A DNA stretch of 64,000 bases from Frateuria_A sp051900415. Lineage in GTDB: Bacteria > Pseudomonadota > Gammaproteobacteria > Xanthomonadales > Rhodanobacteraceae. The DNA is taken from contig NZ_JBHZGL010000016.1 of the NCBI RefSeq assembly GCF_051900415.1, positions 4,213 to 68,212 of the forward strand, written 5' to 3'. Below, one piece after another: positions 31,535 to 40,109 of the stretch. Position numbers and translations under genes: made by a program. Every line of letters starts with the position of its first letter. Positions within the stretch are counted from its first letter, which is position 1. The notes under the pieces are model-generated. The model was not told where the DNA came from. It made no database searches and saw nothing but the letters and a program-made list of their open reading frames with translations.

Positions 31535-32587
31535 TCAGGCGGCCAGCGAGGCGTTGTCGATCACGAAGCGGTACTTCACGTCGCTGCGCTGCATGCGGTC
31601 GTAGGCCTCGTTGATCTGCTGGGCGGGGATCATCTCGATGTCCGCGACGATGCCGTGCTCGGCGCAGAAATCGAGCATCTCCTGCGTCTCGGCGATGCCG
31701 CCGATGAGCGAACCGGCGATCGAGCGGCGGCCGAAGATCAGGTTGCCGACGCTGGGGCTCGGATGGGCATGCTCGGGCACGCCGACCAGGCACAGCGTGC
31801 CGTCGCGCTTGAGCAGGCGCGTGTAGGCGTCCAGGTCGTGGCTGGCCGCCACGGTGTTGAGGATGAAATCGAAGCTGCCGGCATGTTTGGCCATGTCGTC
31901 GGGGTTCTTCGAGATCACCACCTCGTCCGCGCCCAGGTCATGCGCATCCTGCCGCTTGGACTCCGAAGTGGTGAAGGCGACCGTGTGCGCGCCCATCGCA
32001 TGGGCGATCTTGATGCCCATGTGGCCCAGCCCGCCGATGCCGACGATGCCGACCTTCTTGCCCGGGCCCGCACCCCAGTGGCGCAGCGGCGAGTAGGTGG
32101 TGATGCCGGCGCACAGCAGCGGCGCCACCGCGGCGAGCTGGTCTTCGGGATGCCGGATCTTCAGCACGAAGCGGTCGCTGACCACGATCTGCTGCGAGTA
32201 GCCGCCCAGCGTGTGGCCGGGCGCGTCCGGCGTCTTGCCGTTGTAGGTGCCGGTGAAGCCGTTCTCGCAGAACTGCTCCAGCCCTTCCCCGCAGGACGCG
32301 CAGTGCTGGCAGCTGTCGACCAGGCAGCCGACGCCGACGGTGTCGCCGACCTTGAAGCCGGCGACCTCGCTGCCGACCGCGCTGACGTGGCCGACGATCT
32401 CGTGGCCGGGCACGCAGGGGTACAGCGTGCCGGCCCACTCGGAGCGGACCGTGTGCAGGTCCGAGTGGCACACGCCGCAATAGGCGATGTCGATCTGCAC
32501 GTCGTGCGGGCCAGGCTGGCGGCGCTCGATATCGATCGCTTCGAGCGGCTTGTCGCTGGCGTGGGCACCGTAGGCTTTGGTCTTCAT
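31535..32587 (-). CDS. Zinc-dependent NAD(P) alcohol dehydrogenase (YahK/CAD type)
   Basis: A 350-residue MDR-superfamily dehydrogenase starting ATG 32587. The catalytic zinc site is seen in CGVCHSDLHTVRSEW and PGHEIVGHVSAVGSEV, the structural zinc cysteines in SCQHCASCGEGLEQFC, and the nucleotide-binding motif in GIGGLGHMGIKIAHAMGAH. It matches the cinnamyl-alcohol-dehydrogenase-like group that includes E. coli YahK, a broad aldehyde reductase preferring NADPH. It probably detoxifies or reduces aldehydes in the cytoplasm. The cupin gene lies 58 bases upstream on the same strand. Confidence 0.92.
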   Translation of the reverse strand: MKTKAYGAHASDKPLEAIDIERRQPGPHDVQIDIAYCGVCHSDLHTVRSEWAGTLYPCVPGHEIVGHVSAVGSEVAGFKVGDTVGVGCLVDSCQHCASCGEGLEQFCENGFTGTYNGKTPDAPGHTLGGYSQQIVVSDRFVLKIRHPEDQLAAVAPLLCAGITTYSPLRHWGAGPGKKVGIVGIGGLGHMGIKIAHAMGAHTVAFTTSESKRQDAHDLGADEVVISKNPDDMAKHAGSFDFILNTVAASHDLDAYTRLLKRDGTLCLVGVPEHAHPSPSVGNLIFGRRSIAGSLIGGIAETQEMLDFCAEHGIVADIEMIPAQQINEAYDRMQRSDVKYRFVIDNASLAA

Positions 32588-32645
32588 GGAGGGTTCCTGT
32601 GCGGGTGGGGAGGTGTGGCAACCGGTGGACGGTAGCAAAGGCGCC

Positions 32646-33056
32646 TCAGCGCTTTCCAACGCCGGCGAGGTACTGCGCGTCGCTGACGTGCTCCATCCAG
32701 TCGACGACCTTGCCGTCGAGTGCTTCCTGGATCGCGATGTGGGTCATCGAGGTGGTCGGCGTGGCGCCATGCCAGTGACGGTGGCCCGGCGGACAATAGA
32801 TGGTGTCGCCGGCGCGGATTTCTTCGATCGGGCTGTCCTGGCACTGCGTCCAGCCGCAGCCGGCGGTGACGATGAGGATCTGGCCCAGCGGGTGAGAGTG
32901 CCAGGCCGTGCGCGCGCCCGGTTCGAAGGTGACGCTGGCGCAAGCGGTGCGTCCCGGTTCGGGCGCGGTAAAGAGCGGATCGATGCGGACCTGGCCGGTG
33001 AACCACTCGGCCGCCCCCTGCATCGATGGCTGGGACCCGTTGCGCTTGATCTGCAT
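32646..33056 (-). CDS. Cupin-domain protein
   Basis: A 136-residue single-domain cupin. Metal-site motif 1 is WHSHPLGQILIVTAGCG and motif 2 is DTIYCPPGHRHWHGATPT, both with the expected His residues. Small cupins of this type (with FEPGARTAWHSHP) occur widely beside alcohol dehydrogenases and LysR regulators and are described as quinol or carboxymuconolactone-related proteins, but the reaction is not established. It is probably co-transcribed with the dehydrogenase. A degraded LysR gene lies divergently upstream. Confidence 0.85.
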   Translation of the reverse strand: MQIKRNGSQPSMQGAAEWFTGQVRIDPLFTAPEPGRTACASVTFEPGARTAWHSHPLGQILIVTAGCGWTQCQDSPIEEIRAGDTIYCPPGHRHWHGATPTTSMTHIAIQEALDGKVVDWMEHVSDAQYLAGVGKR

Positions 33057-33176
33057 GGTTTGGGGGTACTCCGTGAGGGCCGCCCGCTAGTGTGGGGATG
33101 GCGGACGCCCATGATTAGCCGACGCAATGTGCATGCACCTATGATCCAGGCTCATGAATCGCGTTACGCGCGCGCG

Positions 33177-33320
33177 ATGGGCCGGCGGAACTACAACCGT
33201 CTACTCGCCTTCGGATCGGTGGCGCGTGAGCGCAGCTTCGACCGCGGCGGCGCGGCCGGGCGTATCTCAATCGGCGCTGAGCCACGCCGTCAGCGGGCCG
33301 GAAGCACGACCGGGTTGCTC
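33177..33320 (+). pseudogene. LysR-type regulator remnant, frameshifted and truncated
   Basis: Starting at ATG 33177 the frame reads MGRRNYNRLLAFGSVARERS, the usual opening of a LysR DNA-binding domain. Around 33240-33262 the match jumps by one base into another frame that reads PGVSQSALSHAVSGPEARPG, the next part of the same helix-turn-helix. The similarity stops near 33320, so the effector domain is gone. Its position, divergent from the cupin-dehydrogenase pair, is where a LysR activator of those genes would be expected. Confidence 0.7.
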
Positions 33321-33762
33321 GCATTGGTTTGAGGAAGGAGGAAGCGTGGCTGGGGTGCGCGTTTGTTATTGAAAAGTGGACGAAATTGTCTACGCCAAAT
33401 GCCACGAATGCCTAGCGGATGCTTAACGGGAGCTGTGTTGCAGTTTGCCTCGAGTACGCCGACTCCCCGAGGTGAAAGCCATGCACGACGCACTCGACAT
33501 CCGCACCGCTCCCCGGCGCCGTGCCGACACGTCCACCGCGGCAAGGGCCCGTCGTCCAGGCACTCGCCGGCGCTTCCCGAGGGAAGCGTTCGATGACTGG
33601 GACAGCTCCCGCCACCGCGCGCTTGCGCCGGCCTGATCCGGCGTAACCGCTCCCGGGGGAAACACATCACCACGCCAGCCTGCGGCCCCACCGCAGGAAC
33701 GGGTGTCTGCGCCTGCGGCGAGGACATCGCGTGCCACAGCCATCGTTCGTCAGGGAGATTCC
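33321..33762. other. Gap before the sulfate transport operon
   Basis: Beyond the LysR remnant this stretch has no convincing gene. It contains a short AT-richer patch near 33360-33420 that may hold a promoter, one possible 51-codon reading frame listed separately, and the sbp leader. No CysB-type operator could be defined by eye. Confidence 0.5.
33481..33636 (+). CDS. Possible small Arg-rich protein upstream of sbp
   Basis: A 51-codon frame with ATG 33481 preceded at good spacing by GAGGTGA. The product begins MHDALDIRTAPRRRADTS and is very Arg- and Ala-rich, so chance opening in GC-rich DNA cannot be excluded. It could be a leader peptide of the sulfate operon. No family recognised. Confidence 0.3.
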   Translation: MHDALDIRTAPRRRADTSTAARARRPGTRRRFPREAFDDWDSSRHRALAPA

Positions 33763-34761
33763 ATGAAGAAGTTGATTGCGATCTGCGCCGTGCTCGGCGC
33801 GCTGGCCGCCGGTACCGCCGCGGCGAAAACCGTGACCCTGCTCAACGCGTCCTACGACCCGACGCGCGAGCTCTATCGCGACGCCAACGCCGCCTTCGCC
33901 GCGCAATGGAAGGCGCAGCATGGCGACAGCGTGACCATCCGCATGTCCCACGGCGGCTCCGGCAAGCAGGCGCGCGCGGTCGTGGACGGCCTGCCGGCCG
34001 ACGTGGTGACGCTGGCGCTGGCGCACGACATCGACGTGCTGGCCGATCGTGGCCTGATGCCCGCCAACTGGCAGCAGCGGCTGCCCGACAACAGCGCGCC
34101 CTACACCTCGACCATCGTGTTCCTGGTGCGCAAGGGCAACCCGAAGAAGATCCGCGATTGGTCCGACCTGGTGCGCCCGGGCGTGCAGGTGATCACGCCC
34201 AACCCCAAGACCTCCGGCGGCGCGCGCTGGAACTTCCTGGCCGCCTGGGGCTACGCGCTCAAGCAGCCCGGCGGCAACGAGGCCAGGGCGAAGGCCTTCG
34301 CACACGAGTTGTACAAGCACGTGCCGGTGCTGGACACCGGTGCGCGCGGCGCCACCAACACCTTCGTCCAGCGCGGCATCGGCGACGTGCTGCTGGCATG
34401 GGAGAACGAGGCGATCCTCGCCCGGCAGGAAATCGGCGGCGCGGACGTCGAGATCGTGGTGCCATCGATGAGCATCCTGGCCGAGCCCACGGTGGCGGTC
34501 GTCGACCGCAACGTCAACAAGCACGGCACCCGCGCCGTGGCCGAGGCCTACCTGAAGTTCCTCTACTCGCCGCAGGGCCAGGAGATCGCGGCGAAGAACC
34601 ACTATCGCCCTCGCTCGCCGCAGGTGATGGCGAAGTACGCCGACCAGTTCCCGAAGATCCACCTGTTCACGCTGAAGGACATGTTCGGCAACTGGGACCA
34701 GGCGAACAGCAAATTCTTCGCCGACGGCGCGATCTTCGACCAGATCGGCCCGGGGACCTGA
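33763..34761 (+). CDS. sbp: Periplasmic sulfate/thiosulfate-binding protein
   Basis: A 332-residue solute-binding protein with a Sec signal peptide (MKKLIAICAVLGALAAGTAAA). The mature part matches Sbp/CysP: LLNASYDPTRELYRDANAAF at the start, RMSHGGSGKQARAVVDGLPADV, NPKTSGGARWNFLAAWGYAL and LLAWENEAILARQE. It captures sulfate (or thiosulfate) in the periplasm and passes it to CysT/CysW. ATG 33763 is preceded by CAGGGAGATT. It is the first gene of the sbp-cysT-cysW-cysA set; the cysT start follows its stop by one base. Confidence 0.95.
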   Translation: MKKLIAICAVLGALAAGTAAAKTVTLLNASYDPTRELYRDANAAFAAQWKAQHGDSVTIRMSHGGSGKQARAVVDGLPADVVTLALAHDIDVLADRGLMPANWQQRLPDNSAPYTSTIVFLVRKGNPKKIRDWSDLVRPGVQVITPNPKTSGGARWNFLAAWGYALKQPGGNEARAKAFAHELYKHVPVLDTGARGATNTFVQRGIGDVLLAWENEAILARQEIGGADVEIVVPSMSILAEPTVAVVDRNVNKHGTRAVAEAYLKFLYSPQGQEIAAKNHYRPRSPQVMAKYADQFPKIHLFTLKDMFGNWDQANSKFFADGAIFDQIGPGT

Positions 34762-34762
34762 C

Positions 34763-35569
34763 ATGAGGCGGCGCATCCTTCCCGGCTTCAACCTGAGCCT
34801 CGGCTACTCGCTCACTTATCTCGGCCTGATCGTGTTGCTGCCGCTGGCGGCGCTGGCCTGGAAGGCCTCGGGACTGGGCATCGGCGGCCTGATCGATCTG
34901 CTGCGGGTGCCGCGCACGCTGGCGGCGCTGAAACTGAGTTTCGGTGGCGCCACGCTGGCGGCGGCGATCAACGTGGTGGTCGGCCTGCTGGTGGCGTGGG
35001 TGCTGGTGCGCTACCGCTTTCCCGGGCGGCGCCTGTTCGACGCCGCGGTCGACCTGCCCTTCGCATTGCCGACGGCCGTGGCCGGCATCGCGCTGACCGC
35101 GCTGTACGCGCCCAATGGCTGGATCGGGCAGTGGCTCGCCGCGCTCGGCCTCAAGGTGGCCTATACGCCGTGGGGTGTGCTGGTGGCGATGGTGTTCGTC
35201 GGCTTCCCGTTCGTGGTGCGCACGCTGCAGCCGGTGCTGGAGACGCTGGAGCACGACGTGGAGGAAGCGGCCGAGACGCTGGGCGCGCGGCGCTGGCAGA
35301 TCTTCCTCAAGGTGATCCTGCCGATGCTGGTGCCGACGTTGCTGACCGGCTTCGCGCTGGCGCTGGCGCGCGCGGTGGGCGAGTACGGATCGGTGATCTT
35401 CATTGCGGGCAACATCCCGATGAAGTCGGAGATCGCGCCGCTGCTGATCGTGCAGAGCCTGGAGCAGTTCGACTACGCCGGTGCGGCGGCGCTGGGCGTG
35501 GCCATGCTGGCGTTCTCCTTCGTGCTGCTGCTGCTGATCACGCTGCTGCAGCGCTGGAGCCATCGCTGA
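34763..35569 (+). CDS. cysT: Sulfate ABC transporter permease CysT
   Basis: A 268-residue inner-membrane permease with about six helices. YSLTYLGLIVLLPLAALAWKA near the start and the coupling motif EEAAETLGARRWQIFLKVILP (EAA loop) are typical. It forms the translocation path with CysW, driven by CysA. It begins one base after the sbp stop, so translation is coupled. Confidence 0.94.
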   Translation: MRRRILPGFNLSLGYSLTYLGLIVLLPLAALAWKASGLGIGGLIDLLRVPRTLAALKLSFGGATLAAAINVVVGLLVAWVLVRYRFPGRRLFDAAVDLPFALPTAVAGIALTALYAPNGWIGQWLAALGLKVAYTPWGVLVAMVFVGFPFVVRTLQPVLETLEHDVEEAAETLGARRWQIFLKVILPMLVPTLLTGFALALARAVGEYGSVIFIAGNIPMKSEIAPLLIVQSLEQFDYAGAAALGVAMLAFSFVLLLLITLLQRWSHR

Positions 35570-35583
35570 GCGGCGGTGGCGCC

Positions 35584-36444
35584 ATGAGCCGGCGGCCTTC
35601 GCGTTCGTTCGGTTGGCCGCGCCTGCTCGGGCGGACCCTGCTCACGCTCGCCGCGGTGGCGTTCCTGATCGTATTCCTGCTGCTGCCGCTGACGGCGGTG
35701 TTCGTCGAGGCCTTCCGCCAGGGCGCGGGCGCCTTCTTCGACGCGATCGGCCAGGACGAGGCGCGCTCGGCAATCTGGCTGACCGTGCTGGTGGCGGCGA
35801 TCGCCGTGCCGGTGAACTTGGTGTTCGGCATTGCCGCGGCCTGGGTGATGGCGCGCTTCGAGTTCCGCGGCAAGTCGCTGCTCGGCGCCTTCATCGACCT
35901 GCCCTTCTCGGTCTCGCCGGTGATCTCCGGCCTGGTCTACGTGCTGCTGTTCGGCGCGCAGGGCTGGTTCGGGCCGTGGCTGGAGGCGCATGGCGTGAGC
36001 ATCATCTTCGCCGTGCCAGGCCTGGTGCTGGCGACGATGTTCATCACCCTGCCGTTCGTGGCGCGCGAGCTGATCCCGCTGATGCAGGCGCAGGGCAACG
36101 AGGAAGAGGAAGCGGCCCGCGTGCTCGGTGCCAACGGCTGGCAGATGTTCTTCCGCGTGACGCTGCCGAACATCCGCTGGGCGCTGCTCTACGGCGTGCT
36201 GCTGTGCAATGCGCGCGCGATGGGCGAGTTCGGCGCGGTGTCGGTGGTGTCCGGGCACATCCGCGGGCTGACCACGACCATCCCGCTGGAAGTTGAGATG
36301 CGCTACAACGAGTACGACTACGTGGGTGCCTTCGCGGTGGCTTCGCTGCTGGCCTTGCTGGCGCTGGTGACGCTGGCGATCAAGACCGCGCTCGAATGGC
36401 GCTATGGCGACGAGATCGCCTCGCACGCGCCGGGTGGGCGGTGA
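35584..36444 (+). CDS. cysW: Sulfate ABC transporter permease CysW
   Basis: A 286-residue permease, the partner of CysT. The EAA loop EEAARVLGANGWQMFFRVTLP, the GEFGAVSVVSGHIRG segment and the C-terminal EMRYNEYDYVGAFAVAS are CysW hallmarks. ATG 35584 is 14 bases after the cysT stop; the frame upstream runs through cysT in another phase and is not used. It is separated from cysA by 181 bases holding one and a half REP elements, an unusual break inside this operon. Confidence 0.94.
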   Translation: MSRRPSRSFGWPRLLGRTLLTLAAVAFLIVFLLLPLTAVFVEAFRQGAGAFFDAIGQDEARSAIWLTVLVAAIAVPVNLVFGIAAAWVMARFEFRGKSLLGAFIDLPFSVSPVISGLVYVLLFGAQGWFGPWLEAHGVSIIFAVPGLVLATMFITLPFVARELIPLMQAQGNEEEEAARVLGANGWQMFFRVTLPNIRWALLYGVLLCNARAMGEFGAVSVVSGHIRGLTTTIPLEVEMRYNEYDYVGAFAVASLLALLALVTLAIKTALEWRYGDEIASHAPGGR

Positions 36445-36470
36445 TGGGCCTTCGCATGCACGCAGATGGC

Positions 36471-36568
36471 GGTCGCGCACAAGGTGCGCTCCTGCATCGT
36501 CACTCCCTTGTAGGAGCGGCCGTGGGCGCGACCGCGGACAGCACGGTCGCGCCCAAGGGCGCTCCTAC
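36471..36568. repeat. GTAG REP element and half copy inside the cys operon
   Basis: A full palindrome runs 36510-36568 (arms GTAGGAGCGGCCGTGGGCGC and GCGCCCAAGGGCGCTCCTAC). A single arm of the same family, GGTCGCGCACAAGGTGCGCT, precedes it at 36471-36495. Both lie between cysW and cysA. Confidence 0.88.
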
Positions 36569-36625
36569 AGGTGCGTGGACGACGCCCGAATCCTTCTTCG
36601 ATATCGGCTTTCCCGGAGACGACGC

Positions 36626-37813
36626 ATGACCCTCGAACTGACCCGCCTCAACCGCCGCTTCTCCGATTACCCGGCACTCAACGACGTCAGCCTGTCGATC
36701 GCGCCGGGTGAGTTCCTGGCGCTGCTCGGTCCTTCCGGCTCGGGCAAGACCACGCTGCTGCGCATCCTCGCCGGGTTGGACTATCCGGAAAGCGGACAGG
36801 TGAATTTCAACGGTAAGGACTATCTGGCCGCCGCGCCGCGCGAGCGCAACGTCGGGCTGGTGTTCCAGCACTACGCGCTGTTCCGCCACCTGACCGTGGC
36901 CGAGAACGTGGCCTTCGGCCTGCGCGTGCGGTCGCGGCGCACGCGTCCGAAGCGCCACGAGATCGAAGCGCGCGTCGAACAATTGCTCAAGCGCGTGCAG
37001 CTTGACGGTTTCGGCAAGCGCTTCCCGTCGCAGTTGTCCGGTGGCCAGCGCCAGCGCGTGGCGCTGGCCCGCGCGCTGGCGGTGGAGCCGGACCTGCTGC
37101 TGCTCGACGAACCCTTCGGCGCGCTCGACGCGCAGGTGCGCGTGACGCTGCGCCGCTGGCTGCGCCGGCTGCACGAGGAGCTGGGCCTGACCACCGTGTT
37201 CGTCACCCACGACCAGGAAGAAGCACTGGAACTGGCCGACCGCATCGCGGTGATGAACCGCGGGCGCATCGAGCAGGTCGGCACGCCGCGGGAGATCTAC
37301 CAGCAACCGGCCACGCCGTTCGTGTGCGAGTTCATCGGCAAGGCGAACCGGTTGACCCTGCGCCGCGAGGGAGCGCGCTTCCTCGCCGGCGGCTGGATCT
37401 TCGCCGACGAGCCGTGGGCCGGCGAGCACACCCGGGCGATGGCCTACGTGCGCCCGGAACACCTGACCCTGTCGACCACGCCAGTACCCGGCGCGTGGCG
37501 CGCGCGCCTGCGCCACGTCTATCTCGCCGGCAGCGTGGCACACCTGGACCTGGACGTGGCCGCGCTGGACCAACCACTGGAAGCCGACATCGCCAGCGAA
37601 GACCTGGCGCGGATGGGATTGCAGGCCGGGGCGCAGCTGTATGTTTCGCCCAGCCACGCAGTGATCTTCCCGCTGGACCATGACGGCAAGCCGGTCGCCG
37701 AAGACCGCTGGCTCTGGCGGGCCGGCGTCGTGAGCCCGCCGGTCCGCCTGCCGATCAAGCGCTCAGAAGCTGAGCTGGGCGCGCATCGCGTAGATGGTGG
37801 GATCCAGCGGTAG
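36626..37813 (+). CDS. cysA: Sulfate ABC transporter ATP-binding protein CysA
   Basis: A 395-residue ATPase starting at ATG 36626. It has Walker A GPSGSGKTT, the Q-loop in VGLVFQHYALF, the signature LSGGQRQRVALARAL, Walker B LLLLDEPFGALDAQ and the switch His in FVTHDQEEA. Residues 240-350 form the TOBE-like regulatory domain. The protein is longer than the 365-residue E. coli CysA; its last 17 codons overlap the 3' end of the convergent porin gene by 51 bases. It powers sulfate import with CysT/CysW. Confidence 0.94.
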   Translation: MTLELTRLNRRFSDYPALNDVSLSIAPGEFLALLGPSGSGKTTLLRILAGLDYPESGQVNFNGKDYLAAAPRERNVGLVFQHYALFRHLTVAENVAFGLRVRSRRTRPKRHEIEARVEQLLKRVQLDGFGKRFPSQLSGGQRQRVALARALAVEPDLLLLDEPFGALDAQVRVTLRRWLRRLHEELGLTTVFVTHDQEEALELADRIAVMNRGRIEQVGTPREIYQQPATPFVCEFIGKANRLTLRREGARFLAGGWIFADEPWAGEHTRAMAYVRPEHLTLSTTPVPGAWRARLRHVYLAGSVAHLDLDVAALDQPLEADIASEDLARMGLQAGAQLYVSPSHAVIFPLDHDGKPVAEDRWLWRAGVVSPPVRLPIKRSEAELGAHRVDGGIQR

Positions 37814-38905
37814 GTTGCCGCGGTCGCTGAAGGCGCGGATCAGGTTGGCCTGCAGCTTGAAGTGGGTGCTGATGTACCAGTTCAGGCCCAGCGTCCAGTC
37901 GTGTTCGCGCCCGCCCATCACCGCTCCGTCGTCCAGGTCGAGCGTGGCGTAGCGCAGTGCCAGCTCGAGCGCGCCCCAGGGATGCTGCGGCGTGAGGCCC
38001 GCGACCGAGCCGGTCTTGTAGCCGCGCGATTCGCCGGTCAGCGCCCAGGTGCCGAACACGTAATAGCCGCGGGCGTGGAAGTCGCGCAGGCCGGGACGGA
38101 TCGCCTGCATCGCCAGGTATTCGCCCTGGAGCAGCATCGGGCCGTGGATCCAGGCCGCTTCCAGGCCCTGGCGATCGAGCCGGTCGACACCCAGCAGCGT
38201 GCCGGTGTCGACCAGGCGCACCGGCGTCAGGTTCACCTCCGGGCGCGCGCGGATGCGGCCGGTGCGGTCGTCACGCAACTCGCGCGAGGCGGTCAGGCCC
38301 AGGTGCACCACCTCGCCCTGTTCCTGCACCGGGTTGTACACGACGCGACCGGCGAAGGTTTCGCCGGCGGCATCGTCGTTCAGATCGTGGCGCGTGAAGA
38401 ACCCCACCTGCAGCAACCAGTGCGGGATGCCCTGGTAGAACCAGTCGACGCCGACACGTCGGCCTTCGTGCACCGCCTGCTCGGGCAGGCTGCGCTCCAT
38501 GAAGGTCACGTTGCTGGTGGAGGTGTTGCCGTCCTCCCAGCCCACCGGCGTCTTGAACTGGCCGAGGCGGAAGCGGCCCGCCCTGGTTTCCAGGCCGATG
38601 TAGTTGTCGACCCAGCTGTTGGACTGGAAGTCGTAGCCGGCGTTGATCGTGAAGACGCCCTTTTTCTCGACGTAGAGATTGAACTCCTGTCGTCGCCAGG
38701 TGTGCGCGTCGTCGAACCGGTCGCTGCCGTCGGGCATGCGGTCGTCGGTGAACTGGTTGAGGTCGTACTGCAGCAGACCCTTCAGGCCGGCGTTGACGCC
38801 GTTGCCCAGCTCCACGCTGGTGGGCCAGGAGTCCGAATCACCCGCGAGCGCCGGTTGGACCAGCCCGCAGGCCAGCGCGGCGGCGGCCAGGATACGTAGA
38901 CGCAT
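37763..38905 (-). CDS. OprO/OprP-type outer-membrane porin
   Basis: A 380-residue porin with signal peptide MRLRILAAAALACGLVQPALA, started at ATG 38905 after GGGAGC (ATG 38917 is upstream in frame). The mature barrel shows family features: LKGLLQYDLNQFTDD, RRQEFNLYVEKKGVFTINAG, GRFRLGQFKTPVG and a final YAMRAQLSF with terminal Phe for barrel assembly. OprP/OprO porins are anion-selective for phosphate or polyphosphate. Convergent with, and overlapping, cysA, it may supply oxyanions to the sulfate transporter; the arginine and lysine residues that set anion choice could not be aligned by eye. Confidence 0.88.
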   Translation of the reverse strand: MRLRILAAAALACGLVQPALAGDSDSWPTSVELGNGVNAGLKGLLQYDLNQFTDDRMPDGSDRFDDAHTWRRQEFNLYVEKKGVFTINAGYDFQSNSWVDNYIGLETRAGRFRLGQFKTPVGWEDGNTSTSNVTFMERSLPEQAVHEGRRVGVDWFYQGIPHWLLQVGFFTRHDLNDDAAGETFAGRVVYNPVQEQGEVVHLGLTASRELRDDRTGRIRARPEVNLTPVRLVDTGTLLGVDRLDRQGLEAAWIHGPMLLQGEYLAMQAIRPGLRDFHARGYYVFGTWALTGESRGYKTGSVAGLTPQHPWGALELALRYATLDLDDGAVMGGREHDWTLGLNWYISTHFKLQANLIRAFSDRGNLPLDPTIYAMRAQLSF

Positions 38906-39147
38906 GATTGCTCCCATCGAAAGAGAAGCCCTTGGCTTTCGGAGGCAGGAATAACAGGACGCTGGTTAGCTTGCGATCCACCCCGCGTTCGCCGGCGGTG
39001 ACGCAAGTGATTGACGAAAGCGAAACGGGCGCCGGCGAAAGCGCGCATTGTCCCACGCCTCCGGCTGATCGCTTCGCCGTTGGCGCCCGCATGCGTGGCG
39101 GGAACGCTATAAGCTTCCGGACCTCATCTACGCAGGGGAACCCAAGC

Positions 39148-40062
39148 ATGCGCCGTACGCTTCTCGCCCTCACGCTCGCCAGCCTTCTCGCCCTGCCCGC
39201 GCTGGCCGACGAAGCCAAGCCCACGCCGACCACGAAGGAACTGCTGGCCCAGTCCCGGCCGCAGGAATGGCGCACGCCCGACCCGGCCAACCTGCTCGAC
39301 ATGAAGCTGCCCGGCGGCCACGTGCTGATCGAGCTGGCGCCGGACTTCACCCCGCTGCACGCAGCCAACATCCGCACGATGGCGCACGAGCATTACTTCG
39401 ACGGCCTGGCGATCGTGCGCGTGCAGGACAACTTCGTCACCCAATGGGACGATCCGGCCGCCGACGACGAGGACAAGGCGCACATCAAGCCATTGGGCAG
39501 CGCGAAGAAGACCCTGCCGCCGGAGTTCACCCGCGCGATCGATGCCAAGCTCGAATGGACGCCGCTGCCCGATGGCGATGTCTATGCGCCGCAGGTGGGC
39601 TTCTCCGAAGGCTTCCCGGTGGCGCGCGATCCGGCGTCCGGCCGCGAGTGGATCGCGCATTGCTACGGCACGGTCGGCGTGGCGCGCGACATAGGGCCGG
39701 AAACCGGCAACGGCAGCGCGCTCTACGCGATCATCGGCCAGGCACCGCGCGGGCTGGACCGCAACCTGGCGGTCGCCGGCCGCGTCATCGACGGCATCGA
39801 GCTGCTCTCGGCCTTGCCCCGCGGGCCGGCGCCGATGGGGTTCTATACGGACAAGTCGCAGCGCGTGAAGATCGAATCCCTGCGCCTGGCAGCGGACATG
39901 CCCAAGGCCGAGCGGCCGAAGATCGAGGTGCTGCGTACGGACAGCCCCACCTTCGCCAGGCTGGTCGAGGCCAAGCGCAATCGGCGCGATGCGTTCTATA
40001 CGAACCCGGCGGGCGCGATCGACCTGTGCAGCATCGGCATTCCGTCGCGCGAAGGTAAGTAG
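39148..40062 (+). CDS. Periplasmic cyclophilin-type peptidylprolyl isomerase, divergent
   Basis: A 304-residue protein with signal peptide (ending ALPALA) and ATG 39148 behind GCAGGGGA. The cyclophilin fold is recognised from DMKLPGGHVLIELAPDFTPLHAANIRTM-like order, FDGLAIVRVQDNFVTQWDDP, YGTVGVARDIGPETGNGSAL, YAIIGQAPRGLDRN and GRVIDGIELL. The usual FHR and QFF active-site patterns are altered (IVRV keeps Arg; GSQFF becomes GSALYA), and about 55 extra residues separate these motifs. It may be a weak isomerase or chaperone in the periplasm. A canonical exported cyclophilin is encoded at 56883. Confidence 0.8.
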   Translation: MRRTLLALTLASLLALPALADEAKPTPTTKELLAQSRPQEWRTPDPANLLDMKLPGGHVLIELAPDFTPLHAANIRTMAHEHYFDGLAIVRVQDNFVTQWDDPAADDEDKAHIKPLGSAKKTLPPEFTRAIDAKLEWTPLPDGDVYAPQVGFSEGFPVARDPASGREWIAHCYGTVGVARDIGPETGNGSALYAIIGQAPRGLDRNLAVAGRVIDGIELLSALPRGPAPMGFYTDKSQRVKIESLRLAADMPKAERPKIEVLRTDSPTFARLVEAKRNRRDAFYTNPAGAIDLCSIGIPSREGK

Positions 40063-40109
40063 CTCAGAGAGTGGGCGGTACTCGGGTGCGCGCGCACGAC
40101 GCTCCGCCC

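Noticed and set aside
33154..33372. A small protein-coding gene of 72 codons
   Set aside because: Its middle reads as one frame of the broken LysR helix-turn-helix and the ends are unrelated, so it is better explained as a pseudogene.
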